From NCBI GenBank assembly GCA_934320655.1, contig CAKRFN010000001.1, positions 186,001 through 250,000 on the forward strand: a stretch of 64,000 bases of DNA, read 5' to 3'. The notes beneath the pieces are model-generated. The model saw only the letters and a program-made list of their open reading frames with translations, was not told the origin of the DNA and made no database searches. This stretch comes from an uncultured Eubacterium sp. GTDB lineage: Bacteria; Bacillota; Clostridia; Lachnospirales; Lachnospiraceae. A program made the position numbers and the translations under genes. Of the stretch, positions 52,380 to 61,019 are shown piece by piece (positions within the stretch are counted from its first letter, which is position 1; the number at the start of each line of letters is the position of its first letter).

Positions 52380-53366
52380 TCATCCTTTCGCCGCTTCTGT
52401 GCTGTGGCGTGCCCTCAGCCATGCTAACGCTGCCTCAAAATCAGCAGGCAGATCCGCAACTACCTCCCTGCCGTCAGAGAAACGCACACGATACGCATGC
52501 AGGAGCTGTCGGTTGATCCCGGCTGCCTTTTCAAATAAACGGTTCTGTCTCAGCTCCCCGTATTTCGGATCCCCGATGACCGGATGACCGATTGATGCCA
52601 AATGCGCACGGATCTGATGCGAGCGCCCGGTGATCAGATGCACCTCCAACAGTGTGTAATCACCGAACTGCTCGACCGGATTATATTCGGTCTCGATATA
52701 TTTGCGGTTTGGCGCACCGTTCTGAAAGATAGACACGGCATTTTCGCGCTCATCCTTGAGCAGATATCCTTTTAATAGCTGTTTTTTCGAAAGGTCACCC
52801 TTGACGAGACAGCGGTAATACTTTTTCATGGAACGGCTCTTTAACTCGGCGGACAGCCGCTGCAAGCCGCGCAGTGTCTTTCCCGCCAGCAGAATACCGG
52901 AGGTATTGCGGTCTAAGCGGTTACAAATCGACGGGCGGAACGTGTGCAGATCCGCCTCTGTCAGTGCCTTTGTTTCCAATAAATAAGCGATCATATGCTC
53001 ATTTGCGGAAATATCGGATTCCTTGGCTTTCTGAGAGAGCATCCCCGCCGGCTTGTTCATGACAAGGATGTCCTCATCCTCGTAGACGACAGAAAATGCC
53101 GGTTGCACCGGTACACGTTTCAATTCCTCAATCGTATCTCCGCTGCTTCTCGAAAACTTCTCAAACGTGTCATCGGCCAGGAAGCATACGACTTCGTCTC
53201 CGACCGATAAATGCTCCGAGCCAGTCGCCTTTTCCTGATTCAGCACAATATTCTTTTTTCGCAGCATTTTATAAATAAAGCTGCCCGGCGCATCCGGAAG
53301 GAGTTTTCGCAAATACTTGTCCAGCCGCTGTCCGGCTTCGTTTTCTTTGATAATAAATGACTTCAT
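52380..53366 (-). CDS. RluA/RluC-family pseudouridine synthase
   Basis: 328 residues: an N-terminal S4 domain (GQRLDKYLRKLLPDAPGSFIYKMLR) and a catalytic domain with SICNRLDRNTSGILLAGKT (nucleophilic Asp) and LITGRSHQIRAHLASIGHPVIGD. It resembles RluC-like large-subunit enzymes. The target position is not deducible. Six bases separate it from recU. Confidence 0.92.
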   Translation of the reverse strand: MKSFIIKENEAGQRLDKYLRKLLPDAPGSFIYKMLRKKNIVLNQEKATGSEHLSVGDEVVCFLADDTFEKFSRSSGDTIEELKRVPVQPAFSVVYEDEDILVMNKPAGMLSQKAKESDISANEHMIAYLLETKALTEADLHTFRPSICNRLDRNTSGILLAGKTLRGLQRLSAELKSRSMKKYYRCLVKGDLSKKQLLKGYLLKDERENAVSIFQNGAPNRKYIETEYNPVEQFGDYTLLEVHLITGRSHQIRAHLASIGHPVIGDPKYGELRQNRLFEKAAGINRQLLHAYRVRFSDGREVVADLPADFEAALAWLRARHSTEAAKG

Positions 53367-53403
53367 ATCGTTTGTTGCTTTCTGTTACCTTGTTATTATT
53401 ACC

Positions 53404-55371
53404 TTAATGTTTGTTCTTTTTGTGTACATTCCGGATTGTTTTCTTTTTTGTTCCGGTGTTTTTTCCGGAACTCTTTTTGTCAAAATTCTTTCTGTTAGAA
53501 CCGTTTTGCGGCGCATTGCGTCTGTCTCCGCTGCCCGCATGCCCGCCCTGCTTTGTGCGCTGCCGGATCAACCGCGGACGGATCAGGCATTCCGGCTCAA
53601 ACCCGATCAGATCGGTGCGTCCCGCACGCTCTAACGCTTCTTTGACGAGCTCATAATTTTTCGGATTACGGTACTGCATGAGCGCACGCTGCATCGCCTT
53701 CTCATGCGGGTTTGTGGCGGTATAGACTGGCGTCATGTCGCGCGGATCAAGCCCCGTATAATACATACAGGTCGAGATCGTGGACGGGGTCGGGTAAAAA
53801 TCCTGCACCTGTTCGGGCATATAATGAATATCCCTTAAATATTCCGCCAGCTCGATTGCCTCGGTCAGCGTCGCTCCCGGATGGGACGACATCAGATACG
53901 GCACGAGATACTGTTTTTTGCCCAGTTTTTCATTCATCCGCGTGTAGCGCTCAACGAACGCCTTATATACTTCCGGTGCCGGTTTTCCGAGCTTGTCCAG
54001 CACTTTTCTTGAAATATGCTCCGGTGCAACCTTTAGCTGTCCGCTGACATGATATTCGCATAATTCCCGCAAAAACGCATCGCTTTTATCCGCCAGCACA
54101 TAGTCAAACCGGATACCGGAACGGATAAATACCTTTTTCACACCCGGAATCTCCCGCAGTTTGCGCAGCAGACGGATGTAATCGGTATGGTCTGCATGCA
54201 GATTTTTACACGGCTGCGGAAACAGACATTGTTTGTTCGGACAGACACCTTTTGTCAACTGCTTTTCGCAGGACGGATGTCTGAAATTGGCGGTCGGACC
54301 GCCGACATCATGAATGTATCCCTTGAAATCCGGCTCATAGGTGAGCTGCTTTGCCTCCTCAACGATCGATGCATGGCTGCGTGTCTGGATCGTGCGCCCC
54401 TGATGAAACGTCAGTGCACAGAAATTGCAGCCGCCAAAACAGCCACGGTTGCTGATCAGCGAAAACTTCACCTCGCGGATCGCGGGGATGCCTCCGGCTG
54501 CCTCATACATCGGGTGATAGGTGCGCATGTACGGCAGTGCGTAGACGCGGTCCATCTCCTCCTGTGTCAGCGGCTTCGACGGACGGTTCTGCACGACAAA
54601 CAGCTTCTCATCATAAGTCTCATATAAAACCTTTGCCACAAAATGGTCGGTATTGCAGTATTGGACATAAAAACTGCGCGCGTATGCCTCTTTAGATGCG
54701 CGGATCTCCTCGAACGACGGCAGCTTTACTGCCTGTGCCTGTTCGACCAGCTCACGGTCTCTCGTCTTGTACACCGTTCCGTCAATGAAAGTAATATCTT
54801 TGACAGCAATCCCGCTGTTTAGCGCGTCTGCGATCTCTATGATACTGTGTTCCCCCATTCCATAGGAGATCAGATCCGCGCCCGAATCTAAAAGAATCGA
54901 ACGGCGGACTTTGTTCGACCAGTAATCATAGTGTCCGAGCCTGCGCAGACTCGCCTCGATCCCACCGATGATCATCGGTGTATGCTTATACGTTCTGCGG
55001 ATCAGATTGCCGTATACAACCACTGCATAATCCGGACGCTTGCCCATCTCGCCGCCCGGCGTATAGGCATCGGTGTCCCTGCGTTTTTTCGATACGGAAT
55101 AGTGGTTGACCATTGAGTCCATATTGCCGCCGGATACTAAAAATCCGAGCCTCGGCTCCCCGAATGTCTGTATACTCGCGGGATCTTTCCAGTCCGGCTG
55201 TGCGATAATGGCTACTTTATATCCGTGTGACTCCAGCAGACGGCTGATGATCGCCGGGCCAAACGATGGATGATCCACATAGGCATCTCCGATCACATAC
55301 ACAAAATCCGGTCGTTCCCAGCCTCTTTTTTCGCAATCTTCGGTTGTCACGGGTAAAAAATCGTGTATCAT
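53404..55371 (-). CDS. YgiQ-family radical SAM protein
   Basis: 655 residues. The radical SAM cysteines are in NRGCFGGCNFCALTFHQGR (about residue 315), after a long N-terminal domain with DAYVDHPSFGPAIISRLLE typical of YgiQ (UPF0313). Downstream VAPEHISRKVLDKLGKP and YLMSSHPGATL follow; the last 40 residues are very basic (KKKTIRNVHKKNKH). The reaction is unknown. GAGG stands about eight bases before the ATG. Confidence 0.94.
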   Translation of the reverse strand: MIHDFLPVTTEDCEKRGWERPDFVYVIGDAYVDHPSFGPAIISRLLESHGYKVAIIAQPDWKDPASIQTFGEPRLGFLVSGGNMDSMVNHYSVSKKRRDTDAYTPGGEMGKRPDYAVVVYGNLIRRTYKHTPMIIGGIEASLRRLGHYDYWSNKVRRSILLDSGADLISYGMGEHSIIEIADALNSGIAVKDITFIDGTVYKTRDRELVEQAQAVKLPSFEEIRASKEAYARSFYVQYCNTDHFVAKVLYETYDEKLFVVQNRPSKPLTQEEMDRVYALPYMRTYHPMYEAAGGIPAIREVKFSLISNRGCFGGCNFCALTFHQGRTIQTRSHASIVEEAKQLTYEPDFKGYIHDVGGPTANFRHPSCEKQLTKGVCPNKQCLFPQPCKNLHADHTDYIRLLRKLREIPGVKKVFIRSGIRFDYVLADKSDAFLRELCEYHVSGQLKVAPEHISRKVLDKLGKPAPEVYKAFVERYTRMNEKLGKKQYLVPYLMSSHPGATLTEAIELAEYLRDIHYMPEQVQDFYPTPSTISTCMYYTGLDPRDMTPVYTATNPHEKAMQRALMQYRNPKNYELVKEALERAGRTDLIGFEPECLIRPRLIRQRTKQGGHAGSGDRRNAPQNGSNRKNFDKKSSGKNTGTKKKTIRNVHKKNKH

Positions 55372-55440
55372 AAATGTTCCTCTTTAAGCGGCAGCTATCT
55401 ACTGCCTCCAACATATTATTTTACCACTGTTTCTGCGATT

Positions 55441-56106
55441 TTACAACCGCTCATACGTCCCATCGAGCACCTGTGCATAGGAATCAATATAGTAGTGTGC
55501 GAGTGCCCGTTTTTCTGCATCCTGTGCATGGGAATATTCATCGGAAACCGCACATACATGCATGCCTGCGGCGAGTCCCGCGCGGATGCCCTGCGGGATA
55601 TCTTCAAACACGAGACAGTCAGCCGGTGCGAGGTGCAGCTTGTCCGCTGCCGCGAGAAATACATCCGGTGCGGGCTTTCCACGCTTGACTTCGTTTGCGG
55701 TCAGCACCGCATCCATATAGTCATACAGTCCATGTGCCTGTGCAACCGCATCCAGCAGCGTGCGTGCATTGCTCGTGGCGATGCCCATTTTGATCCCACG
55801 CTGCTTCATCTCGCGCAAAAACGCATCCAGAGCCGGTTTCATCGGCACCTCATAGCGGTATTTGTGCATCGCCATGTCAACCCAGATATCCATCAGCTCC
55901 TCTGCCGTCTCTGTCAGCGGATAGGTGCGGACAAAATACTCCGCCGTCTCCTGAAAGCTCATCCCCTCTATGGCAAGTTCCAGATCGTCGGACAGCTCGA
56001 GTCCGTGTGCCGCCATAAATTCTTTGTCAATCTGCCGCCACATCCACATGGAATCGACCATCGTTCCATCCAGATCAAATATAATTCCTTTGATTCCCGT
56101 CAGCAT
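55441..56106 (-). CDS. HAD-family phosphatase, beta-phosphoglucomutase-like
   Basis: 221 residues from the ATG at 56106. Motif I is FDLDGTMVDSMWMWRQID, motif II is in GIATSNARTL, and motifs III/IV are KRGKPAPDVFLAAADKL and LVFEDIPQGIRAGLAAG. A helical cap sits between motif I and II, as in subfamily IA (phosphatase or beta-phosphoglucomutase). Substrate cannot be told. The frame is open upstream, but that part overlaps the rRNA pseudouridine synthase gene. Confidence 0.9.
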   Translation of the reverse strand: MLTGIKGIIFDLDGTMVDSMWMWRQIDKEFMAAHGLELSDDLELAIEGMSFQETAEYFVRTYPLTETAEELMDIWVDMAMHKYRYEVPMKPALDAFLREMKQRGIKMGIATSNARTLLDAVAQAHGLYDYMDAVLTANEVKRGKPAPDVFLAAADKLHLAPADCLVFEDIPQGIRAGLAAGMHVCAVSDEYSHAQDAEKRALAHYYIDSYAQVLDGTYERL

Positions 56107-56110
56107 ACTT

Positions 56111-56833
56111 CTATGCGCCCCTCTCTCGTAAATATGTGATCTCATCATCTGTCAGCGCCCGGTATTCGCCCGGCTGTAAGGACTCATCGAGCTTTAATGC
56201 GCCCATTGACAGGCGTTTTAATTCTAACACCTGCTTTCCGACTGCCTCGAACATCCGCTTGATCTGGTGAAATTTGCCCTCATAGATCGTGACCTGGATC
56301 TGCGAGATTACGTTAGATTTTAAAATCACGAGCTCTGCCGGTTTTGTCGGCTTTTTCTCACCGATATCGATGCCCTGTGCAAATGCTTTGACATCCTCCT
56401 CCGTGACGATTCCGTCGATGACTGCCTCGTAGGTTTTTGGTATATGTTTGGACGGGCTGAGCAGCTCGTGTGCGAGTGCGCCGTCGTTTGTGATAAGCAG
56501 CAGCCCCTCGGTGTCGAGATCCAGTCTGCCGACCGGAAAAAGATCGCTCCGCAGATGGTCGGTGATGTAGTCAAGCACAGTCGGATAGCGGTGATCCTCG
56601 GTTGCCGATACGCAGCCCTTTGGCTTGTTGAGCATGAAGTATTCATAAGACGCATATTGAACCGGACGGTGCTCCACCATGACTTGTGCCCGCTCTGGGT
56701 CAAGCTTCTGCTCCGGGCTTTTGCATGTTTTTCCGTCGAGCTGTACTTTGCCCGCACGGATCAGTTTTTTCACTTCACTGCGTGTGCCGAACTGCATGTC
56801 TGCGAGGTATTTATCTAATCGAATCTGGGTCAT
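56111..56833 (-). CDS. RsuA/RluB/RluF-family pseudouridine synthase
   Basis: 240 residues from an ATG at 56833 behind AAAGGAAT. The S4 domain RLDKYLADMQFGTRSEVKKLI is followed by LNKPKGCVSA and PVGRLDLDTEGLLLITNDG, with the nucleophilic Asp. It modifies one rRNA uridine; subtype (RsuA on 16S is likely by size) is not certain. The reading frame continues upstream for 73 codons into the spacer with a repeat-like element; that extension has no protein character and is rejected. Confidence 0.92.
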   Translation of the reverse strand: MTQIRLDKYLADMQFGTRSEVKKLIRAGKVQLDGKTCKSPEQKLDPERAQVMVEHRPVQYASYEYFMLNKPKGCVSATEDHRYPTVLDYITDHLRSDLFPVGRLDLDTEGLLLITNDGALAHELLSPSKHIPKTYEAVIDGIVTEEDVKAFAQGIDIGEKKPTKPAELVILKSNVISQIQVTIYEGKFHQIKRMFEAVGKQVLELKRLSMGALKLDESLQPGEYRALTDDEITYLRERGA

Positions 56834-56879
56834 CAGAGTATTCCTTTCTTTAATCGAAATATAAACATGATCGTTATAC

Positions 56880-57045
56880 GGACGCAGCGCGAGCAAACCA
56901 GATGCACTGTGGGAGCTGCAAATGCGGAATATCGCGCTCATATGCCTTGAAACACCACATAGCAGGCTGATCAGGATACTGCCGTACTCGCAGTCAGCAG
57001 CCAATCCACAACATGCCACTTGCGATTCAGCTGCGACCTCATATT
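56880..57045. repeat. Diverged intergenic repeat, copy B
   Basis: Fills most of the 215-base spacer between the rsuA-type gene and the M23 peptidase gene. It shares TGATCAGGATACT (56968-56980) and flanking blocks with copy A at 6990-7215, and on the opposite strand CTGAA-TCGCAAG-ATGT (57030-57011). The reverse frames of both copies happen to encode a similar SILI-LL string, which underlines the relationship without making either a gene. Confidence 0.45.
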
Positions 57046-57048
57046 CAT

Positions 57049-57729
57049 TCAATACGGCATCTCGACCGTCTCCAGCCCCTGCAAAAACGGATACGGATTA
57101 ACCGCTGTCTCCTGCCCGTTTTCATCGTCATAGTAGATGCCAACATGCAGATGCACCGGAAAATTGCCGGTTGTTCCCTCGATATTGCTGTAGCCAGTGT
57201 CTCCCGCAAAACCGAGCAGCTGCCCGCCCACAATCGGCGTTCCCTCCTCGATCCCATCCGCATAATCATACAAATGCGCGTAATAATAATAGATCCCGCG
57301 GTCACTGCGGATGCCGAGCCGGTAGCCGCCCTTTGGCAGCCAGCCCTTTTTCTCCACGACACCGTCTGTCATCGACAGCACCGGAAAGATGCCCCGCCTG
57401 TCCGGAGAGAGCATCAGATCCGTGCCCTCATGTCCACGCTCCCCGCCAAAGCTGCGCGCAGACATCCACGAATCCTCATAGGATACCGCATACTGCGGAT
57501 GCAGCGTAGACTGTGGGATCGGAAATAGCTGCAAATCCGCCCGTATCGCAGCAGCAACCGCATCGGGAACAGCCGTATCCGCCGCCTGCGATGGCGTCTG
57601 CCGGTCATCAGGCTCCTGCGTAGACTGCTGCGCCCGCCGCTCCTCCCACGCGAGAATCTGCTCCATACCGATAATATCGAGCGATGCAGTCATCAATACC
57701 AGCATGCACAGCAAAGATATTTTTTTCAT
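57049..57729 (-). CDS. M23-family (LytM-type) peptidase, membrane anchored or secreted
   Basis: 226 residues. An N-terminal hydrophobic segment (ISLLCMLVLMTASLDIIGM, about 4-22) may be a signal or anchor. A Gln/Asp-rich linker follows, and the catalytic domain has GHEGTDL (zinc His and Asp, about residue 120) and VHLHVG (HxH, about 197). It should cleave peptidoglycan cross-bridges or act as a degenerate regulator; both zinc motifs look intact. It is divergent from the ylbJ-like gene by 33 bases. Confidence 0.9.
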   Translation of the reverse strand: MKKISLLCMLVLMTASLDIIGMEQILAWEERRAQQSTQEPDDRQTPSQAADTAVPDAVAAAIRADLQLFPIPQSTLHPQYAVSYEDSWMSARSFGGERGHEGTDLMLSPDRRGIFPVLSMTDGVVEKKGWLPKGGYRLGIRSDRGIYYYYAHLYDYADGIEEGTPIVGGQLLGFAGDTGYSNIEGTTGNFPVHLHVGIYYDDENGQETAVNPYPFLQGLETVEMPY

Positions 57730-57762
57730 ATTCCATACCTGCCTGTCATAACTTTTAGTAAT

Positions 57763-58725
57763 ATGATGAAAAAAACAATTCCCCGATATGTTACAAAAAA
57801 ATATCTATTTTGTTATATGCTAGGCATGTTTTTACTATTCCTGCTGAAAGAGCCGCAGGTCGCGATTGAGGGCGCGCGCTTCGGGCTTCTGCTGTGGGCA
57901 AAGCAACTGCTCCCCAGCCTGCTCCCGTTTCTGATCCTGACACAAATACTCATCCGGAGCGGGTATTTAGACCGGATCTGTGAGAAACTGCATCTGCCGC
58001 AGAGCTATTTTGTATTGTTCGCGGGAACGCTGTGCGGCTTTCCGATGGGCTGCAAGCTGGCGACAGACCTGTATGCGCGCGGGCAGCTCTCAAAGGAAGA
58101 TGCCTCCCTGCTGTCCGTCATCGCCAACCAGATGAGCCCTGCCTTTGTGGGCGGATATATCTTATCCGAAACGCTCAAATTGCCGCAGCTCATCCCGCTC
58201 ACTTACGCAATTCTGTATGCACCGGCACTTGTCTGCGGAATCTGCATCCTCACATGGCGGCGGCATCACAACCGGCGCCTGGCACCCGCCATGACAAAAA
58301 AATCGACATCAGGGCTGCAAATGAATGTTGCAATCCTTGATGCCGGTATTATGAACAGTTTTGAAACGATGCTGAAACTGGGCGGATACGTCATGCTGTT
58401 TGCCGTCATGACAGGTATGTGTCAGCACTATCTGACAGCCATGCCAATCCTGTCTACCACGATTGCCGGACTGCTCGAAATCACGGGTGCGGTCAGCGTC
58501 CTGAACCGGACACTTCCGACTACATACCTCAAATACGTTGCGATCCTGAGTGCCACTGCATTTGGCGGCTGCTCCGGAATCGCCCAGACTGCCTCGCTCA
58601 TTCACACGGACGGACTCCCTGACGGCGGGCTGCCGATCGGTGGATATATCCGCGGACGGCTGCTGCTCGCAGGCATCACAGCGCTGCTCGCCGCACTCCT
58701 GTATCCGTTAGCCGTTGCCTTCTGA
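57763..58725 (+). CDS. YlbJ-like sporulation/nucleoside-recognition membrane protein
   Basis: 320 residues with eight or so hydrophobic helices and the Gate-domain pattern: LLLWAKQLLPSLLPFLIL, then GTLCGFPMGCKLATDLYARGQLSKEDASLL with NQMSPAFVGGYIL, and later ATAFGGCSGIAQTASLI. This matches YlbJ, needed for the spore cortex in Bacillus. Spore formation by this organism is therefore suggested but not proven. It is the only plus-strand gene after lexA. Confidence 0.85.
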   Translation: MMKKTIPRYVTKKYLFCYMLGMFLLFLLKEPQVAIEGARFGLLLWAKQLLPSLLPFLILTQILIRSGYLDRICEKLHLPQSYFVLFAGTLCGFPMGCKLATDLYARGQLSKEDASLLSVIANQMSPAFVGGYILSETLKLPQLIPLTYAILYAPALVCGICILTWRRHHNRRLAPAMTKKSTSGLQMNVAILDAGIMNSFETMLKLGGYVMLFAVMTGMCQHYLTAMPILSTTIAGLLEITGAVSVLNRTLPTTYLKYVAILSATAFGGCSGIAQTASLIHTDGLPDGGLPIGGYIRGRLLLAGITALLAALLYPLAVAF

Positions 58726-58735
58726 CTTGAAAAAT

Positions 58736-59356
58736 TTATGACTTTGCCTCGTTTGCCGCCTGTGAAACAGCCTCCTGCGCGGGTGCTGCCGTATCCTCCG
58801 CTGCCAGCTCCGGCTCTGTCTGCGGCATCAGCTCTGCACGGTTGGCAAGAACGACCTGTAAGGAGCTGTTCAGTCCTGCGATCAGATTGTCATAGCGCGC
58901 CTTTGATCCCTCGATCGCCCCGTTTAAGATGACCTCCAGATTGCGCAGCAGCTCATCCGTATATGCGATCGCTCCCATGCGGATACTGTTAGCATCATTT
59001 GTCGCTTTATCAAGGATCTCCTGCGCCTGCTTGGTTGCGATCATTACGACCTCATTTGCCTGTGCATAGGCCTGCTGCATGATCTGATGCTCGCTCACAA
59101 GCTCGGAATGCGTCACCTCTGCCTGAGCGATGATCGCGTCTGCCTTTGTCTGTGCATCGGCAAGGATCGCTTCCTTGTTGCTGATCATTTTCTGATAGCG
59201 CTTGATCTCCTCCGGTGTGCGGAGACGAAGTTCGGTCAGTAACTCCTCGATCTGATCCTTGTTCACAATGATCTTATTGGAGGAGAATGCCTGCGGCTTG
59301 CAGGTATCTATGTACTGCTCTAACTCTTCGATTGTCTGCTCAATTTTACTACTCAT
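58736..59356 (-). CDS. Coiled-coil protein of unknown function beside coaD
   Basis: 206 residues from the ATG at 59356 behind AAGGAGA. Long helices with heptad-like spacing (about 40-160), rich in Ala, Gln and Glu (AILADAQTKADAIIAQAEVTH), resemble V-type ATPase subunit H/E or DivIVA-like stalks. The last 30 residues are Ala/Glu/Pro-rich and probably disordered. No membrane helix. It overlaps coaD by eight bases, so it is co-translated with it. The function is unknown. Confidence 0.75.
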   Translation of the reverse strand: MSSKIEQTIEELEQYIDTCKPQAFSSNKIIVNKDQIEELLTELRLRTPEEIKRYQKMISNKEAILADAQTKADAIIAQAEVTHSELVSEHQIMQQAYAQANEVVMIATKQAQEILDKATNDANSIRMGAIAYTDELLRNLEVILNGAIEGSKARYDNLIAGLNSSLQVVLANRAELMPQTEPELAAEDTAAPAQEAVSQAANEAKS

Positions 59357-59849
59357 GTCGATCTCCTTTTTCAATGCCATATTTTTTATAAATACGGTCA
59401 ATCATCGTTTTCGGGACAAAATGTGAAATATCTCCGCCATAAGCCGCGAATTCCTTGACAATGGTAGAACTGAGATACGAATACTGCAGACTGCTTGTCA
59501 GAAAAATCGTCTCGATCTCCTCATACTCCACATGATTTGTCTGTGCGATCTGAAGCTCATATTCAAAATCCGTCACCGCCCGCAGTCCGCGAATGATAAT
59601 CGTTGCCTGAATATCCTTGGCAAAATCCACAAGCAGTCCGTCGAACGATACTACTTTTACGTTCGGCAGATCGGCGGTTAATTCTTTTAACATACTAACA
59701 CGTTCATCTACAGAAAACAACGAATTTTTTGCACTGTTGTTCAACACACCGACATACAGTTCATCCACGATATTCGCAGATCTGCGAATGATGTCCATAT
59801 GTCCGTTTGTCACCGGATCAAAGCTGCCCGGATAGATTGCTCTTGTCAT
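59349..59849 (-). CDS. coaD: Phosphopantetheine adenylyltransferase
   Basis: 166 residues. YPGSFDPVTNGHMDIIRR contains the HxGH-type nucleotidyltransferase motif; RGLRAVTDFEYELQIAQTN and the SSTIVKEFAAYGGDISHFVP motif complete the active site. It makes dephospho-CoA. rsmD is 38 bases upstream, the usual rsmD-coaD pairing. Confidence 0.97.
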   Translation of the reverse strand: MTRAIYPGSFDPVTNGHMDIIRRSANIVDELYVGVLNNSAKNSLFSVDERVSMLKELTADLPNVKVVSFDGLLVDFAKDIQATIIIRGLRAVTDFEYELQIAQTNHVEYEEIETIFLTSSLQYSYLSSTIVKEFAAYGGDISHFVPKTMIDRIYKKYGIEKGDRHE

Positions 59850-59887
59850 CGCTTATCCCTCTTTGGTTTCCTGTGTTTCTTTTTATT

Positions 59888-60445
59888 TTAATGTTTTTTC
59901 AATGTAAGAAACACATGCTTATTTGTCTTATAGAGTTTTTCTCTTCGCAGCTCGTAACCCAACGCATCCACATAAGAAAAATCCGTGTGCTCGTCCGCCT
60001 CGACAATGATCAGCGCATCTTCCTTTACAATAGAAGATCCCGCAAGATAACCGAGGATCTCTGCCTCTAAATTCTGACCATACGGCGGATCGAGAAAGAT
60101 CAGGTCAAACCGGTACTTTCCCTCCAGCTGGCGCAGCGCGCTCATGCAATCCGTATTCATCAGCCTGCACTGGCTGCCCAGCTTTGTGAAATCAATGTTA
60201 TCCTGTATGACTTCACATGCCTTTTTATTGTTATCCACAAATACGCAGTAAGCACTGCCCCTGCTGACTGCCTCCAGACCGATCTGTCCGCTGCCGGCAA
60301 ACAGATCCAGAAAATAGGCTCCGTCCAGCTCCGGTGCGAGCATATTGAATAATGTCTCCTTGATACGGTCGGTTGTCGGACGGGTATCCCTGCCCGGCAG
60401 TGTGCGCAGCGGAAGCCGCCTTGCTTTTCCCGCAATAATTCTCAC
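59888..60445 (-). CDS. rsmD: 16S rRNA guanine-966 N2-methyltransferase
   Basis: 185 residues from GTG at 60445, giving MRIIAGKARRLPLRTLPG, the normal start, nine bases behind GGAGG; an ATG two codons up (60451) is only three bases from that ribosome binding site. DLFAGSGQIGLEAVSRG is the SAM-binding motif and LDPPYG the N-methyltransferase motif IV. Confidence 0.95.
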   Translation of the reverse strand: MRIIAGKARRLPLRTLPGRDTRPTTDRIKETLFNMLAPELDGAYFLDLFAGSGQIGLEAVSRGSAYCVFVDNNKKACEVIQDNIDFTKLGSQCRLMNTDCMSALRQLEGKYRFDLIFLDPPYGQNLEAEILGYLAGSSIVKEDALIIVEADEHTDFSYVDALGYELRREKLYKTNKHVFLTLKKH

Positions 60446-60472
60446 GGTCATTCACCTCCATCCCACAAATCG

Positions 60473-61018
60473 CTAATTCTGTTCCTTTAAGACCGCACGG
60501 TTTTTGACCAGATAGTCACACAGTGAAACGATCGTGAGGATCAGGGCAATCCATGTCAGGCAGATGCCGAGTATTTCAAAAAACGTTCCGGGAAAATCCA
60601 AGATCAGAACAATAATCATCAGCATCTGGAACGTCGTCTTGAACTTTCCCCAGTAGCTGGCAGCGATCACAACGCCGTTGTCGGCTGCCACCAGACGGAA
60701 ACCGCTGATAATAAATTCACGGCTGATAATCACAATGACCATCCACGCCGCGAGCTGACCGGTCGCTACCAGACAGATCATTGCGGAACACACGAGTAGT
60801 TTATCAGCAAGCGGGTCCATAAATTTGCCGAAATTTGTCACCAGATTGTACTTTCTTGCAATTTTTCCGTCTGCAAGGTCTGTCAGGCTCGCAACAATAA
60901 AAATCGCTACGGCAATATAATTGCTGTACGGTACAACGGGCACCAGCAGAAAAAATACAAAAAACGGAATCAGAAGTACACGTAAAATCGTCAGTTTGTT
61001 CGGTAAATTCATTTTCAT
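60473..61018 (-). CDS. pgsA: CDP-diacylglycerol-glycerol-3-phosphate 3-phosphatidyltransferase
   Basis: 181 residues, several membrane helices. The CDP-alcohol phosphatidyltransferase motif D-x2-D-G-x2-A-R-x8-G-x3-D-x3-D is complete in DLADGKIARKYNL then GKFMDPLADK. It makes phosphatidylglycerol phosphate, the entry to phosphatidylglycerol and cardiolipin. It starts one base after the rimO stop. Confidence 0.96.
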   Translation of the reverse strand: MKMNLPNKLTILRVLLIPFFVFFLLVPVVPYSNYIAVAIFIVASLTDLADGKIARKYNLVTNFGKFMDPLADKLLVCSAMICLVATGQLAAWMVIVIISREFIISGFRLVAADNGVVIAASYWGKFKTTFQMLMIIVLILDFPGTFFEILGICLTWIALILTIVSLCDYLVKNRAVLKEQN

Positions 61019-61019
61019 A

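Noticed and set aside
55363..56139. 258-codon plus-strand frame
   Set aside because: It is antisense to the HAD phosphatase and has shadow-type composition (Cys, His, Arg rich).
56834..57052. N-terminal extension of the RsuA-type synthase
   Set aside because: The family start MTQIRLDKYL with a proper ribosome binding site is at 56833; the upstream part is repeat-like spacer sequence.
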